Positions 37,070 to 44,493 are shown, numbered from the stretch's first letter. The stretch: 64,000 nt of DNA from Virgibacillus_O xinjiangensis (GCF_042643145.1 NZ_JBHRSA010000049.1:1-64000); one strand, 5' to 3'. Notes: generated from the sequence alone by a model not told the origin. Numbers and translations are program-made.

Positions 37070-38020
37070 ATGTCTTTTGCTTCAGAAATCAAGAAAGAAC
37101 TGACGGGCATGGAAGTAGAGGAATGCTGCATCCAGTCCGAACTTGCAGCTTTGATACGCATGAATGGCGCCCTGTCCGTCTCCCGGCAGGATTTTGTTTT
37201 GGATGTCCAAACGGAAAATGCTGCCATTGCAAGGAGAATTTATACATTAATCAAATCGATATATTCTTTTCCAGTGGAACTGCTGGTCCGCAAAAAAATG
37301 AAGTTGAAAAAAAATAATGTCTATATTGTACGCATGAAGGAAGATGTAAAAAGAATGTTGACGGACCTTGGAATTTTCGAAGAACCGTACAGGCTGATTC
37401 GGACCATTTCAGATAAATTTCTAAAGAAGCCATGCTGCAGAAAATCTTATTTGCGCGGGGCTTTCCTAGCCGGTGGTTCGATCAACAACCCGGAAACATC
37501 GTCCTATCATCTCGAAATCTTTAATTTCCACCAAGAACATAATGATGCTTTGTGTGAACTGTTGAATGATTTCAATTTAAACGGACGGAAACTGGAGCGC
37601 AAAAACGGATACATCGTCTATATGAAAGAAGCAGAAAAGATTACTGCTTTTCTGAGTGTGATAGGGGCGCATAATGCCTTGTTCAAATTTGAGGATGTCC
37701 GGATTGTGAGAGACATGAGGAACTCGGTGAACCGTCTGGTCAATTGCGAAACAGCGAATCTTAATAAGACTATTGGTGCAGCTTTTAGACAAATAGAAAA
37801 TATCAAGTTGATTGAGCGGACTGTCGGGCTGGATCAGCTTCCTGAAAAACTGCAGGAAATCGCAAGACTCCGCGTAGAGCACGAGGATGTAACGTTGAAA
37901 GAACTGGGCGAGTTGATGTCAACTGGAAGAATATCAAAATCAGGTGTGAACCATCGACTGAAGAAGATTGATGAGTTTGCCGAAAAAATAAAGCGGGGAG
38001 AGGCGCCTGCAACGAAATAA
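37070..38020 (+). CDS. whiA: WhiA sporulation/division regulator
   Basis: A 316-residue protein fusing an N-terminal LAGLIDADG-homing-endonuclease-like domain (about 1-220, with RKSYLRGAFLAGGSINNP) that has lost catalysis to a C-terminal helix-turn-helix (about 235-310, with HEDVTLKELGELMSTGRIS). In B. subtilis it affects Z-ring formation and chromosome segregation. Start ATG 37070 follows GGGGGAGACAG. It is the third gene of the rapZ operon. crh follows after 160 bp and has its own control region. Confidence 0.97.
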   Translation: MSFASEIKKELTGMEVEECCIQSELAALIRMNGALSVSRQDFVLDVQTENAAIARRIYTLIKSIYSFPVELLVRKKMKLKKNNVYIVRMKEDVKRMLTDLGIFEEPYRLIRTISDKFLKKPCCRKSYLRGAFLAGGSINNPETSSYHLEIFNFHQEHNDALCELLNDFNLNGRKLERKNGYIVYMKEAEKITAFLSVIGAHNALFKFEDVRIVRDMRNSVNRLVNCETANLNKTIGAAFRQIENIKLIERTVGLDQLPEKLQEIARLRVEHEDVTLKELGELMSTGRISKSGVNHRLKKIDEFAEKIKRGEAPATK

Positions 38021-38041
38021 TTCATTTCATCGATTGTTCAT

Positions 38042-38129
38042 GATATAATACAGATAAATAAAAATATCAAATCAATTTTTCGCATGCCATAAACAATCGG
38101 CAGTTCCGGCTTTGGGGCAGGAGCTGTCG
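38042..38129 (+). promoter_or_regulatory. crh promoter and leader hairpin
   Basis: TGA-TATAAT at 38041-38049 forms an extended -10. A 10-bp hairpin with two G-U pairs (38098-38107 with 38120-38129) lies in the predicted leader. No T run follows, so it is probably not a terminator. Confidence 0.4.
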
Positions 38130-38147
38130 ATTAACTACAATATGGCT

Positions 38148-38161
38148 TGGTAGCGCTTACG
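38148..38161. promoter_or_regulatory. cre-like site in the crh leader
   Basis: TGGTAGCGCTTACG fits the CcpA operator consensus TGWNANCGNTNWCA at eight of ten fixed positions. It lies 20 bp upstream of the crh start, where bound CcpA could block transcription. Confidence 0.4.
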
Positions 38162-38180
38162 AGTAGAGAGGATGAGGAAT

Positions 38181-38432
38181 TTGGTTGAGAAATCCGTCAA
38201 AGTGGAATTGGAATCTGGATTGCAGGCACGTCCTGCAGCACAATTTGTGCAGGAGGCCAATCGGTATTCAGCAAATTTGTTTCTGGAAAAAGGCGGAAAA
38301 AAAGTTAATGCCAAGAGTATCATGGGATTAATGAGTTTAGCAGTAACAAGTGGGGAAGAAATAAAAATCATTGCAGAAGGTGCAGATGAAGCAGATGCAA
38401 TGGAGCATTTGATTTCCTTTGTTTCAAATTGA
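38181..38432 (+). CDS. crh: Catabolite repression HPr-like protein Crh
   Basis: An 83-residue HPr paralogue. The site equivalent to catalytic His15 of HPr is Gln15 (SGLQARPAAQF), so it cannot carry PTS phosphate. The regulatory Ser46 (NAKSIMGLMSLA) is kept and is the HprK target; Crh-Ser-P is a CcpA co-repressor. The start is TTG 38181: it aligns exactly with B. subtilis Crh residue 1, and AGAGAGG lies 9 bases before it. ATG 38172 has no spacing from that site. A terminator follows. Confidence 0.93.
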   Translation: MVEKSVKVELESGLQARPAAQFVQEANRYSANLFLEKGGKKVNAKSIMGLMSLAVTSGEEIKIIAEGADEADAMEHLISFVSN

Positions 38433-38515
38433 ACCGGCATCAAGCCGAAGATAACCATATATCACAAAGCGGATAAAATGAGAAGGCTTTATCAATGAAG
38501 CTGTAACCAACGATC

Positions 38516-38552
38516 ATCCACGAAGAGAATGAAACTTCTTCGTGGATTTTTT
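38516..38552 (+). terminator. Terminator after crh
   Basis: A perfect 10-bp stem (38516-38525 with 38538-38547) and a 12-nt loop run into TTTTTT at 38547-38552. Confidence 0.85.
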
Positions 38553-38657
38553 CCTTAATGGATGGCTTTACAACTTTCTCACCAGTTGATGGAGGAACAT
38601 GGATATGATTACATTTTTTGATTTTCATATTCCCATCATCTCTATATCGTTGTCCAT

Positions 38658-38698
38658 AAAAAAAAACGTCCCATCAATCTTTGTAGATTGATGGGACG
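38658..38698 (-). terminator. Terminator of clpP
   Basis: A perfect 14-bp stem (38667-38680 with 38685-38698) and 4-nt loop. On the minus strand it is followed by a run of about nine T (38658-38666). It begins 14 bp past the clpP stop. Confidence 0.92.
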
Positions 38699-38711
38699 GC
38701 CGTGTCTCCAA

Positions 38712-39299
38712 TTATTTCTCATTACGTTCCAGAATTTTATCAATCAGGCCGTATTCTACGGATTTCTGGGCACTCATGAAGTTATCACGCTCTGTATCAC
38801 GTTCGATGACCTCGAGCGGTTGACCAGTACGCTCGGAAAGAATTTCGTTCATTTTCCGCTTCATTTCAATAATGCGGCGGGCATGGATCTCGATGTCAGT
38901 AGCTTGACCCTGCGTTCCGCCAAGCGGCTGGTGAATCATTACTTCACTGTTAGGGAGAGCATAGCGTTTGCCCTTTTCCCCTGCCGCGAGCAAGAAGGCA
39001 CCCATGGATGCAGCCATACCTGTACAGATGGTGGATACATCCGGCTTGATGAACTGCATGGTATCAAAGATAGCCATTCCTGCAGTAATGGACCCACCTG
39101 GGGAGTTGATGTATAAGGAAATGTCTTTCTCTGGATCCTCTGCTTCCAGGAATAATAACTGTGCAACAATCGTATTAGCCACATTGTCATCGATTCCGCT
39201 TCCCAGCATAACAATGCGGTCTTTCAGCAGGCGAGAGTAAATGTCGTAGGCACGTTCTCCGCGGTTGGTCTGTTCAATTACAGTCGGTATTAAGTTCAT
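38712..39299 (-). CDS. clpP: ATP-dependent Clp protease proteolytic subunit ClpP
   Basis: A 195-residue serine protease forming a tetradecameric barrel with ClpC, ClpX or ClpE. The catalytic Ser is at about 98 in GMAASMGAFLL, the His is in MIHQPLGGTQGQA, and the Asp lies further on (ERDNFMS region). Start ATG 39299 follows GGGAGGA on the minus strand. A CtsR operator overlaps its promoter. Location near crh and the tRNA-Arg gene matches B. subtilis. Confidence 0.98.
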   Translation of the reverse strand: MNLIPTVIEQTNRGERAYDIYSRLLKDRIVMLGSGIDDNVANTIVAQLLFLEAEDPEKDISLYINSPGGSITAGMAIFDTMQFIKPDVSTICTGMAASMGAFLLAAGEKGKRYALPNSEVMIHQPLGGTQGQATDIEIHARRIIEMKRKMNEILSERTGQPLEVIERDTERDNFMSAQKSVEYGLIDKILERNEK

Positions 39300-39337
39300 A
39301 AGTAAAATCCTCCCTTTTTCAATAACGTTCTTTCTAC

Positions 39338-39366
39338 ATCATAACTAAATGGTCAATAAAGGTCAA
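39338..39366 (-). promoter_or_regulatory. SigA promoter of clpP
   Basis: On the minus strand TTGACC (39361-39366), a 17-bp spacer and TATGAT (39338-39343) make a near-consensus promoter. The CtsR site covers the -35 box and part of the spacer. Confidence 0.8.
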
Positions 39367-39367
39367 A
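39351..39367. promoter_or_regulatory. CtsR heat-shock operator
   Basis: GGTCAAT-AAA-GGTCAAA is a direct heptad repeat matching the CtsR consensus RGTCAAA-NAN-RGTCAAA with a single mismatch. It lies over the clpP promoter, so CtsR would repress clpP until heat or protein stress. Confidence 0.88.
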
Positions 39368-39452
39368 CGATAACGTTCGAGATGAAGATAAATCTTTTAA
39401 CCATCATTCCCAGTCATCAGAAAAATAAACCTGCATGATTTTAAAAGAGGGG

Positions 39453-39481
39453 TTGTCAAATAGCTGAGAGGGCGTTATAAT
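39453..39481 (+). promoter_or_regulatory. Promoter of tRNA-Arg
   Basis: TTGTCA (39453-39458), 17 bp, TATAAT (39476-39481). The tRNA begins 35 bp after the -10. Confidence 0.8.
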
Positions 39482-39515
39482 GTTATATGTGTTAAAAAAC
39501 GATTAACAATTCTAT

Positions 39516-39591
39516 GCGCCCGTAGCTCAGTAGGATAGAGCGTTGGTTTCCGGTACCAAGTCAGTCGGGGGTTCGAATCCCTCCGGGCGCG
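39516..39591 (+). tRNA. tRNA-Arg (anticodon CCG)
   Basis: A full cloverleaf is visible. The acceptor GCGCCCG pairs with CGGGCGC, with G as discriminator. The D arm is GCTCAGTAGGATAGAGC. The anticodon stem TTGGT/ACCAA encloses the loop TTCCGGT, whose anticodon CCG reads CGG. The T arm is GGGGGTTCGAATCCCTC. CCA is not encoded. B. subtilis has a single arginine tRNA gene (trnQ) in this neighbourhood. Confidence 0.96.
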
Positions 39592-39604
39592 TCAACTGAG
39601 ATGA

Positions 39605-39641
39605 AGCAAGAAATGCAGAATACTGTATTTCTTGCTTTTTT
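39605..39641 (+). terminator. Terminator of tRNA-Arg
   Basis: A 10-bp stem (39605-39614 with 39627-39636), extended by an inner CAG/CTG, is followed by TTTTTT. Confidence 0.85.
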
Positions 39642-39672
39642 CTATATCTGAAATAGGAAGGTAGGGGAAAAC

Positions 39673-40467
39673 ATGTCGATTGATGTCGCATTGTCCAATG
39701 TATCGTGGAAGAGGGAAGGGAAGATGATCCTATCAGAAATAGATTGGGAGGTAAAAAGCGGGGAGCACTGGGCTGTTCTGGGGCTGAATGGGTCCGGAAA
39801 GACGACTCTGCTCAATATGATCAATGGCTATATATGGCCTACCAATGGCACGGTTCAAGTCCTCGGGAATTTATTTGGCAAAACGGATATAAGGGAACTG
39901 AGAAAATCTATCGGCTGGGTAAGTTCTTCTCTTCAAGAACGCATCAGGGGAACAGAGCTTGGAGTAAATGTCGTGTTGAGTGGGAAGTATGCTTCCATCG
40001 GACTTTATGAGCATCCAGGCGATGAAGAGTATCATAAGGCATACCAATTGATGGAACAGCTGGATTGTGCCGAATTGGCTGAAAACCCCTATCAATCATG
40101 TTCACAAGGAGAGAAACAAAAACTTCTGATTGCGAGAGGTTTAATGGGGGATCCTAAACTGTTGATATTGGATGAACCGACAACTGGTCTGGATTTCTTG
40201 GCAAGGGAAGATTTACTGGAGTCGGTCAGCCGTATGGCATCCGAAAAGGGTGCTCCCACCATTATTTTTGTCACCCATCATACAGAAGAGATTCTTCCTG
40301 TTTTCTCTCATACACTGCTGCTTAGGGGTGGAAAAGTGTTTGATCAAGGGCAAACGGAACGGGTTCTTACCAGTGGAAACCTTTCAGCTTTTCTGCACGA
40401 AGAGGTAGAAGTGGAGTGGCAACGTAACAGGCCGTGGATGCTATTGAAAGAAAAGGTAAAAGAGTAG
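39673..40467 (+). CDS. Orphan ABC transporter ATPase (YlmA-like)
   Basis: A 264-residue single ABC ATPase domain. Walker A is GLNGSGKTTLL (about 37-47), the signature region is SCSQGEKQKL (variant of LSGGQ), Walker B is LLILDEPTTGLD, and the H-loop is in FVTHHTEE. The overall look (AVLGLNGSGKTTLLNMINGY) resembles B. subtilis YlmA and ModF-type ATPases. No membrane partner is nearby, so the role (transport, or translation/regulatory ABC) is open. Start ATG 39673 follows AGGTAGGGG. It faces aroK convergently. Confidence 0.88.
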   Translation: MSIDVALSNVSWKREGKMILSEIDWEVKSGEHWAVLGLNGSGKTTLLNMINGYIWPTNGTVQVLGNLFGKTDIRELRKSIGWVSSSLQERIRGTELGVNVVLSGKYASIGLYEHPGDEEYHKAYQLMEQLDCAELAENPYQSCSQGEKQKLLIARGLMGDPKLLILDEPTTGLDFLAREDLLESVSRMASEKGAPTIIFVTHHTEEILPVFSHTLLLRGGKVFDQGQTERVLTSGNLSAFLHEEVEVEWQRNRPWMLLKEKVKE

Positions 40468-40505
40468 GCAATAACTATCCAGTTAACGTAGAGAGCATGC
40501 AATGA

Positions 40506-40538
40506 AGCCCGGGAAAAGATAAAAACTCTTTCCGGGCT
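40506..40538. terminator. Hairpin between convergent ABC ATPase and aroK genes
   Basis: A stem of 10 bp with one bulged G (AGCCCGGGAAA at 40506-40516 with TTTCCGGGCT at 40529-40538). No strong T run on either strand, so it is only a probable bidirectional terminator. Confidence 0.5.
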
Positions 40539-40609
40539 AATACATGTAATAGGTGTTGTATGGTTTAAACAATCTTTTCATTAAATGAATGTTGCTGTCT
40601 GCTTCTTTA

Positions 40610-41143
40610 TCAGTGCTCCTGTTGTTGCAGTTCTGTGAAGATGTGCTGTGCAGTTTGCTCAGGTGTGAGGTTATCGGTATTCACTTTTAAATGGTGAGAG
40701 CGGTAGACCTGTTGACGTTGCTCGAACAATTCTTGGATCTCCTTGATGGATTTCCCTTGCAGTACGGGACGGGTATCGATTAATACGCTGAGTCTGTCCT
40801 GCCAATAAGGCCAGGAAATTTCCAAGAAGATGACAATACTGTTCGACATGCAAACTTCTTTAAGTTCCTCCTGTAGGAATGCTCCTCCACCGACCGAGAT
40901 GATGTTTCCTGGCTGTCGGGCATACGCTGTAATGACTTCTTTTTCTTTTTTGCGGAAAGCTCTTTCCCCGTGAGTCTGGAAGATCTCTGTCGCAGGCATG
41001 CCGAAAGCCTTCTCTATTTCCTCGTCTGTATCGATAAATGGTCTTCCATATTGTTTTGCCAACTCCATTCCGACAGTAGTTTTCCCTGCTCCCATGAAAC
41101 CGATAAGAACTATACTTTTTTGTGTGATCGTTTCTTTTTTCAT
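40610..41143 (-). CDS. aroK: Shikimate kinase AroK
   Basis: A 177-residue P-loop kinase for the fifth step of the shikimate pathway (shikimate to shikimate-3-phosphate). Walker A is GFMGAGKTTVG (about 15-25). FIDTDEEIE carries the Mg/shikimate Asp, and VGGGAFLQ is the shikimate-binding glycine motif. The lid Arg is in DRLSVLIDTRPVL. Start ATG 41143 follows GGGGGAGCA on the minus strand. It is divergent from aroD, two steps earlier in the same pathway, across 125 bp. Confidence 0.95.
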   Translation of the reverse strand: MKKETITQKSIVLIGFMGAGKTTVGMELAKQYGRPFIDTDEEIEKAFGMPATEIFQTHGERAFRKKEKEVITAYARQPGNIISVGGGAFLQEELKEVCMSNSIVIFLEISWPYWQDRLSVLIDTRPVLQGKSIKEIQELFEQRQQVYRSHHLKVNTDNLTPEQTAQHIFTELQQQEH

Positions 41144-41231
41144 GCCAATGCTCCCCCTGAAAATATGTAATTAGCATCAGTATAAGATAAATAGTCCTGA
41201 TTGCACAGAGGAAAAAATGTTAGAGTTCAAG

Positions 41232-41237
41232 TATAAT
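41232..41237 (+). promoter_or_regulatory. Likely -10 of aroD in the aroK-aroD divergent region
   Basis: A perfect TATAAT lies 32 bp before aroD. No convincing -35 accompanies it. On the other strand TATACT near 41180-41185 could serve aroK. No TRAP or T-box features are visible. Confidence 0.4.
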
Positions 41238-41268
41238 ATTCATTAATTTCAGTAATGGGGGGAAACGA

Positions 41269-42036
41269 ATGAGCGTTGTAAAAATACGAAATCTAACCAT
41301 AGGTGAAGGAAGTCCCAAGGTGATTGTTCCCCTGATGGGAAAAACAAGTGAAGAGCTAGTAGAGGAAGTCCAAGTGGTTAAGGAGCTGAACCCCGACATG
41401 GTGGAATGGCGGGCAGATGTCTATGAACGGCTGGAATATATGGAGGAAGTCGGCAGGACTGCTGATGAACTGCGTATGGCATTGGGAGAGGTTCCTTTGT
41501 TGTTCACCTTCCGTACCCATAAAGAGGGAGGCAGCAGGGAATGGTCCGAGACTGAATACTTTGAGCTGTTATCCAGGATGGTTGATAGTTGCAGAGTAGA
41601 CATGATCGATGTAGAATATTATTCCGATGAGCAACAGGTCAAGAATATCATCCAGCAGGCAGGTGAGAAGGGGGTGCGTGTGATTCTTTCTAACCATGAT
41701 TTTGGAGGGACCCCAACTATGGAAGAAATTGTCCAAAGGCTGAAAGGAATGCAAGAGATGGGGGCTGACATTGCAAAAATTGCTGTGATGCCTCGTAGTA
41801 TGGATGACCTTTTCACCCTCTTGCATGCAACCAACCGGATGAAGGAAAACTATGCAAACAGGCCGCTGATTACGATGGCCATGGGCAAATTGGGCTTGAT
41901 TAGCAGGCTTGCTGGAGAGGTATTCGGTTCTGCAGCCACTTTTGGAGCCGGAAAAGAGGCATCCGCTCCCGGCCAGATAGCTGTCGATGATTTAAAAGAT
42001 GTATTGACTGTAATACATAAATATCAATACCGATAG
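41269..42036 (+). CDS. aroD: 3-dehydroquinate dehydratase, type I
   Basis: A 255-residue class I DHQase, third step of the shikimate pathway. The Schiff-base Lys is in KIAVMP, the general base His in SNHDFGGTP, and substrate contacts in MVEWRADVYE and FTFRTHKEGG. The C-terminal lid region is FGSAATFGAGKEASAPGQI. Start ATG 41269 follows GGGGGGAAACG. It is called aroC in B. subtilis nomenclature. It pairs with the divergent aroK. Confidence 0.96.
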   Translation: MSVVKIRNLTIGEGSPKVIVPLMGKTSEELVEEVQVVKELNPDMVEWRADVYERLEYMEEVGRTADELRMALGEVPLLFTFRTHKEGGSREWSETEYFELLSRMVDSCRVDMIDVEYYSDEQQVKNIIQQAGEKGVRVILSNHDFGGTPTMEEIVQRLKGMQEMGADIAKIAVMPRSMDDLFTLLHATNRMKENYANRPLITMAMGKLGLISRLAGEVFGSAATFGAGKEASAPGQIAVDDLKDVLTVIHKYQYR

Positions 42037-42054
42037 TTTCTGAGAGTATGGAAC

Positions 42055-42084
42055 GAGGCCAGCATTCCGTAGAATGCTGGCCTC
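42055..42084. terminator. Bidirectional hairpin between aroD and lipoprotein gene
   Basis: A perfect 13-bp stem (42055-42067 with 42072-42084) and loop CGTA lies between two convergent genes. T runs on both sides are weak. Confidence 0.7.
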
Positions 42085-42101
42085 TATTCCGTACATCTGC
42101 A

Positions 42102-42848
42102 TTATTCAATAGATAGTTCAAATTCCTGATGTTCATGCAGACCGCTCTCATTCTCCACATGGACGTTTATAGTATATGTTCCACTCCCAGGAAAGGAGTG
42201 GGAAGCTTGATATTCACCAGCTGACAACTCTTCTGCCTCTGCCCATTGATGGTTGGCGTCATCTTCTCCCGCTTTCCATATTTCGTATCTGAGTTGAGCA
42301 GCTTCCAAAGCAGCTCCATCCATCTCAAGTTGTGTTACCAGTTCTGTCTCATCGTTGGAAAGAGGTTGGTCAGGCTCCTTGAAATGGATGGAGAGACCAT
42401 CTGGCTGTTTTTCATGTTCTTTACTGTCTTCTTCAGGTAAAGCGCCATCCCCGACTTGAATAGAAGCCAGTGGCATGGTATGTAGCCCCTCTGCCGTCAC
42501 ATGAGAATAAATTTCGTACATGCCTTCTTCTTCAAATGATATACTCGCCTTATATTCTCCCTCGCCCTTATACTCTGGTATAACCTCTTTACTGCTTTCT
42601 TCATTCTCACTCTTCCAGTACTCGAAGGCCACTTCTGCATCTTCTACTGTTTCCCCACCATAGGTTACTTCGGCAGTCAGCTCCACAGATTCACCTACAC
42701 CTGTTTGATCAGGTACCCGAAAATCCACTTTTAGTTCAGGAAGGTCTTCAGCAGCATTTTCCGTATCTTCCTCTGATGTATTGCAGGCAGAAAGGAAGGC
42801 AAAAGCAAGAATAAGTGTGATAAAGGCGTTCCATCTACTGTTAATCAT
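42102..42848 (-). CDS. Lipoprotein with two YtkA-like domains
   Basis: A 248-residue exported lipoprotein. The signal peptide ends in LSAC, with the lipidated Cys at 22. After an acidic linker come two beta-sandwich modules of the YtkA-like (FixH-related) type, about 38-133 (ELKVDFRVPDQTGVGESVEL) and about 150-247 (SIHFKEPDQPLSNDETELV). Each ends in a YTINVHV or YEIYSHV-type strand. The family is often near copper or respiratory genes but its ligand is not established. A TGnTATACT extended -10 lies at 42883-42891 on the minus strand. The ribosome site is GGAGGAAC. Confidence 0.85.
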   Translation of the reverse strand: MINSRWNAFITLILAFAFLSACNTSEEDTENAAEDLPELKVDFRVPDQTGVGESVELTAEVTYGGETVEDAEVAFEYWKSENEESSKEVIPEYKGEGEYKASISFEEEGMYEIYSHVTAEGLHTMPLASIQVGDGALPEEDSKEHEKQPDGLSIHFKEPDQPLSNDETELVTQLEMDGAALEAAQLRYEIWKAGEDDANHQWAEAEELSAGEYQASHSFPGSGTYTINVHVENESGLHEHQEFELSIE

Positions 42849-42882
42849 TCTGTTCCTCCATTCTATCGTCTATAGCAATTAC

Positions 42883-42891
42883 AGTATAACA
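42883..42891 (-). promoter_or_regulatory. Extended -10 promoter of the YtkA-type lipoprotein gene
   Basis: On the minus strand TGT directly precedes TATACT (hexamer 42883-42888), giving a TGnTATAMT extended -10, 35 bp before the ATG. Confidence 0.5.
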
Positions 42892-43003
42892 TGTGGGTTT
42901 TGAAGCATGGTGAACGATTTGTGAATAATGCAGGATGAATGGAGGGCCATGATCGGAGGAGGTGGGAAATGGGCTGACTGGAGCTGTGAACGACCTGTGA
43001 TAA

Positions 43004-43043
43004 AAGGGCCTGCCGGCTAGTAGAGTGCCGGTTCATGGCCCTT
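43004..43043 (-). terminator. Hairpin terminator of the YflT gene
   Basis: Outer arms AAGGGCC and GGCCCTT enclose an inner GCCGGC/GTGCCGG pairing. On the minus strand TTTT follows. It lies 35 bp past the yflT-like stop. Confidence 0.55.
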
Positions 43044-43077
43044 CCAGAATACCTGGGGAAATGTGCGTATGATTACC

Positions 43078-43428
43078 TTATTTCGGTTGGGTCTCATCCA
43101 CCAAAACCAGATACAAACCAGATTTCATATCTCCCTGGTGTTGTTTGGCTTCTTCCTCGTTCACTCCCAAATCTCTCAACTGGTTCAATGGGTTTGTCGT
43201 TTCATCGGCAAATAGACGATCAACCTTGTCCATCAAGCTCTCATCTTTCTTCTTTTCTTTTGTTCCCTCTTCCAAATTAACAGAAGTCTCATACTTCAAT
43301 TCTTCCGTTTTTTTACTGTTTGTGACGACAGTGATCTGGCTTGGCTTGTACCCTTCCAATTTAAGCTTATTAACTGCTTCGACGGCACTTTCCTGTTTAC
43401 GATAGGAGCCTTGGATATGTTTGCTCAT
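43078..43428 (-). CDS. YflT/GSP17M-type general stress protein
   Basis: A 116-residue small soluble protein of the heat-induced YflT family (general stress protein 17M). The N-terminal core is IQGSYRKQESAVEAVNKLKL followed by GYKPSQITVVTN; a Lys/Glu-rich middle and GVNEEEAKQHQGDMKSGLYLVLV end it. Biochemical function is unknown. B. subtilis YflT is SigB-dependent, and a SigB-type promoter is visible here. The start is ATG 43428 (minus), with GAGGAGG nine bases before it; an adjoining GTG one codon upstream is possible. Confidence 0.87.
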   Translation of the reverse strand: MSKHIQGSYRKQESAVEAVNKLKLEGYKPSQITVVTNSKKTEELKYETSVNLEEGTKEKKKDESLMDKVDRLFADETTNPLNQLRDLGVNEEEAKQHQGDMKSGLYLVLVDETQPK

Positions 43429-43468
43429 CACTATATGCCTCCTCTATTGATCTTGCGTTACTATTTTT

Positions 43469-43494
43469 CTACCCTCGCATGACCTGCCTCAAAC
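43469..43494 (-). promoter_or_regulatory. SigB-type promoter of the YflT gene
   Basis: On the minus strand GTTTGA (43489-43494), 14 bp and GGGTAG (43469-43474) match the SigB consensus GTTTAA-N12-15-GGGTAT with one mismatch in each box. It lies 41 bp before the start codon. Confidence 0.75.
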
Positions 43495-43530
43495 CGGGCT
43501 ACATACTTCGAGCTATCTTTGGCCCCGTTG

Positions 43531-43555
43531 ATTTGATAGAATTTTCTTATCAAAT
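43531..43555. promoter_or_regulatory. 8-9-8 inverted repeat before the FAH-family gene
   Basis: ATTTGATA (43531-43538) and TATCAAAT (43548-43555) are perfect inverted arms. The left arm contains a TTGATA -35-like hexamer (43533-43538), so a bound protein would cover the promoter. The regulator is unknown. Confidence 0.4.
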
Positions 43556-43578
43556 ACATAGTAAAGGATGACGACCAT

Positions 43579-44493
43579 ATGAAGCTGATCAGTTATAAAC
43601 CAAAGGAGATTCCAGGAGACTTCAGGATGGGATTGATGGTGAATGGAGAAGTATATGATTTACAGGAGAGTTACAGAAAGGCAATCGGAGTTGGAAAAGG
43701 AGTTCCACTTCAGAGGAGCATGCCTACAGACCCAGCCAGTTTTTACAGGTTGGGTAAGGATGTGCTTAACCTTGCACATCAGGCTGAGAGATATCTCAAG
43801 GATACGGAGGAAACCCCTATTTCTAAGGATCTGATTGAACTGGGTACCCCCGTACCTGCTCCTTCTAAAATTATTTGTATAGGCAAAAATTATGCAGCCC
43901 ATGCGGAAGAGATGAAAGGAGAGGTGCCTGACTACCCTGTTCTATTCGCAAAGTTCCGTAATGCCTTGATTGGACCGGCAGATGATATAGAAAAGCCGGC
44001 AGCAACGAATAAGTTGGATTATGAAGTGGAACTGGGTGTGGTAATCGGGAGTGAAGCAACCAACGTGCAAAGGGAAGATGCGCTTCAATATATTGCCGGA
44101 TATACCATCGGCAATGATATTTCTGCAAGAGACCTGCAAAAACGTACACCACAATGGCTGCAGGGGAAAACACTGGATCGGAGTACACCTATAGGCCCGT
44201 GGGTAGTGACAGCAGATGAACTGGAAGACCCTTCTAATTTAGCTGTTTGTACGTTTGTGAACGGAGAGAAGCGGCAGGAATCCAGCACAAGCCATCTGAT
44301 TTTCGATATTCCGCAGCTTATCAACTTCATCTCCAGTTTGATTACACTGGAGCCAGGAGATATCATCCTGACTGGTACACCGGATGGAGTGGGTGTCGCG
44401 ATGGACCCCCCACATTTTCTGAAAGATGGAGATGTGGTCAGGCTGGAGATAGAACAAATCGGTTCGATGGAAAACCGAGTTCGTGAGGTGTAA
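43579..44493 (+). CDS. Fumarylacetoacetase-family enzyme (YisK-like)
   Basis: A 304-residue FAH-fold protein. The core begins at about 95 (ICIGKNYAAHAEEM). Metal-binding residues lie in LDYEVELGVVIG, and the NDISARDLQ and LTGTPDGVGVAM motifs follow. An N-terminal domain of about 90 residues precedes the core, as in YisK, an oxaloacetate decarboxylase in B. subtilis, and in related hydrolases of acylpyruvates. The exact substrate cannot be read. The start ATG 43579 follows AAAGGATGA. It is a single-gene unit ending at a hairpin. Confidence 0.88.
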   Translation: MKLISYKPKEIPGDFRMGLMVNGEVYDLQESYRKAIGVGKGVPLQRSMPTDPASFYRLGKDVLNLAHQAERYLKDTEETPISKDLIELGTPVPAPSKIICIGKNYAAHAEEMKGEVPDYPVLFAKFRNALIGPADDIEKPAATNKLDYEVELGVVIGSEATNVQREDALQYIAGYTIGNDISARDLQKRTPQWLQGKTLDRSTPIGPWVVTADELEDPSNLAVCTFVNGEKRQESSTSHLIFDIPQLINFISSLITLEPGDIILTGTPDGVGVAMDPPHFLKDGDVVRLEIEQIGSMENRVREV

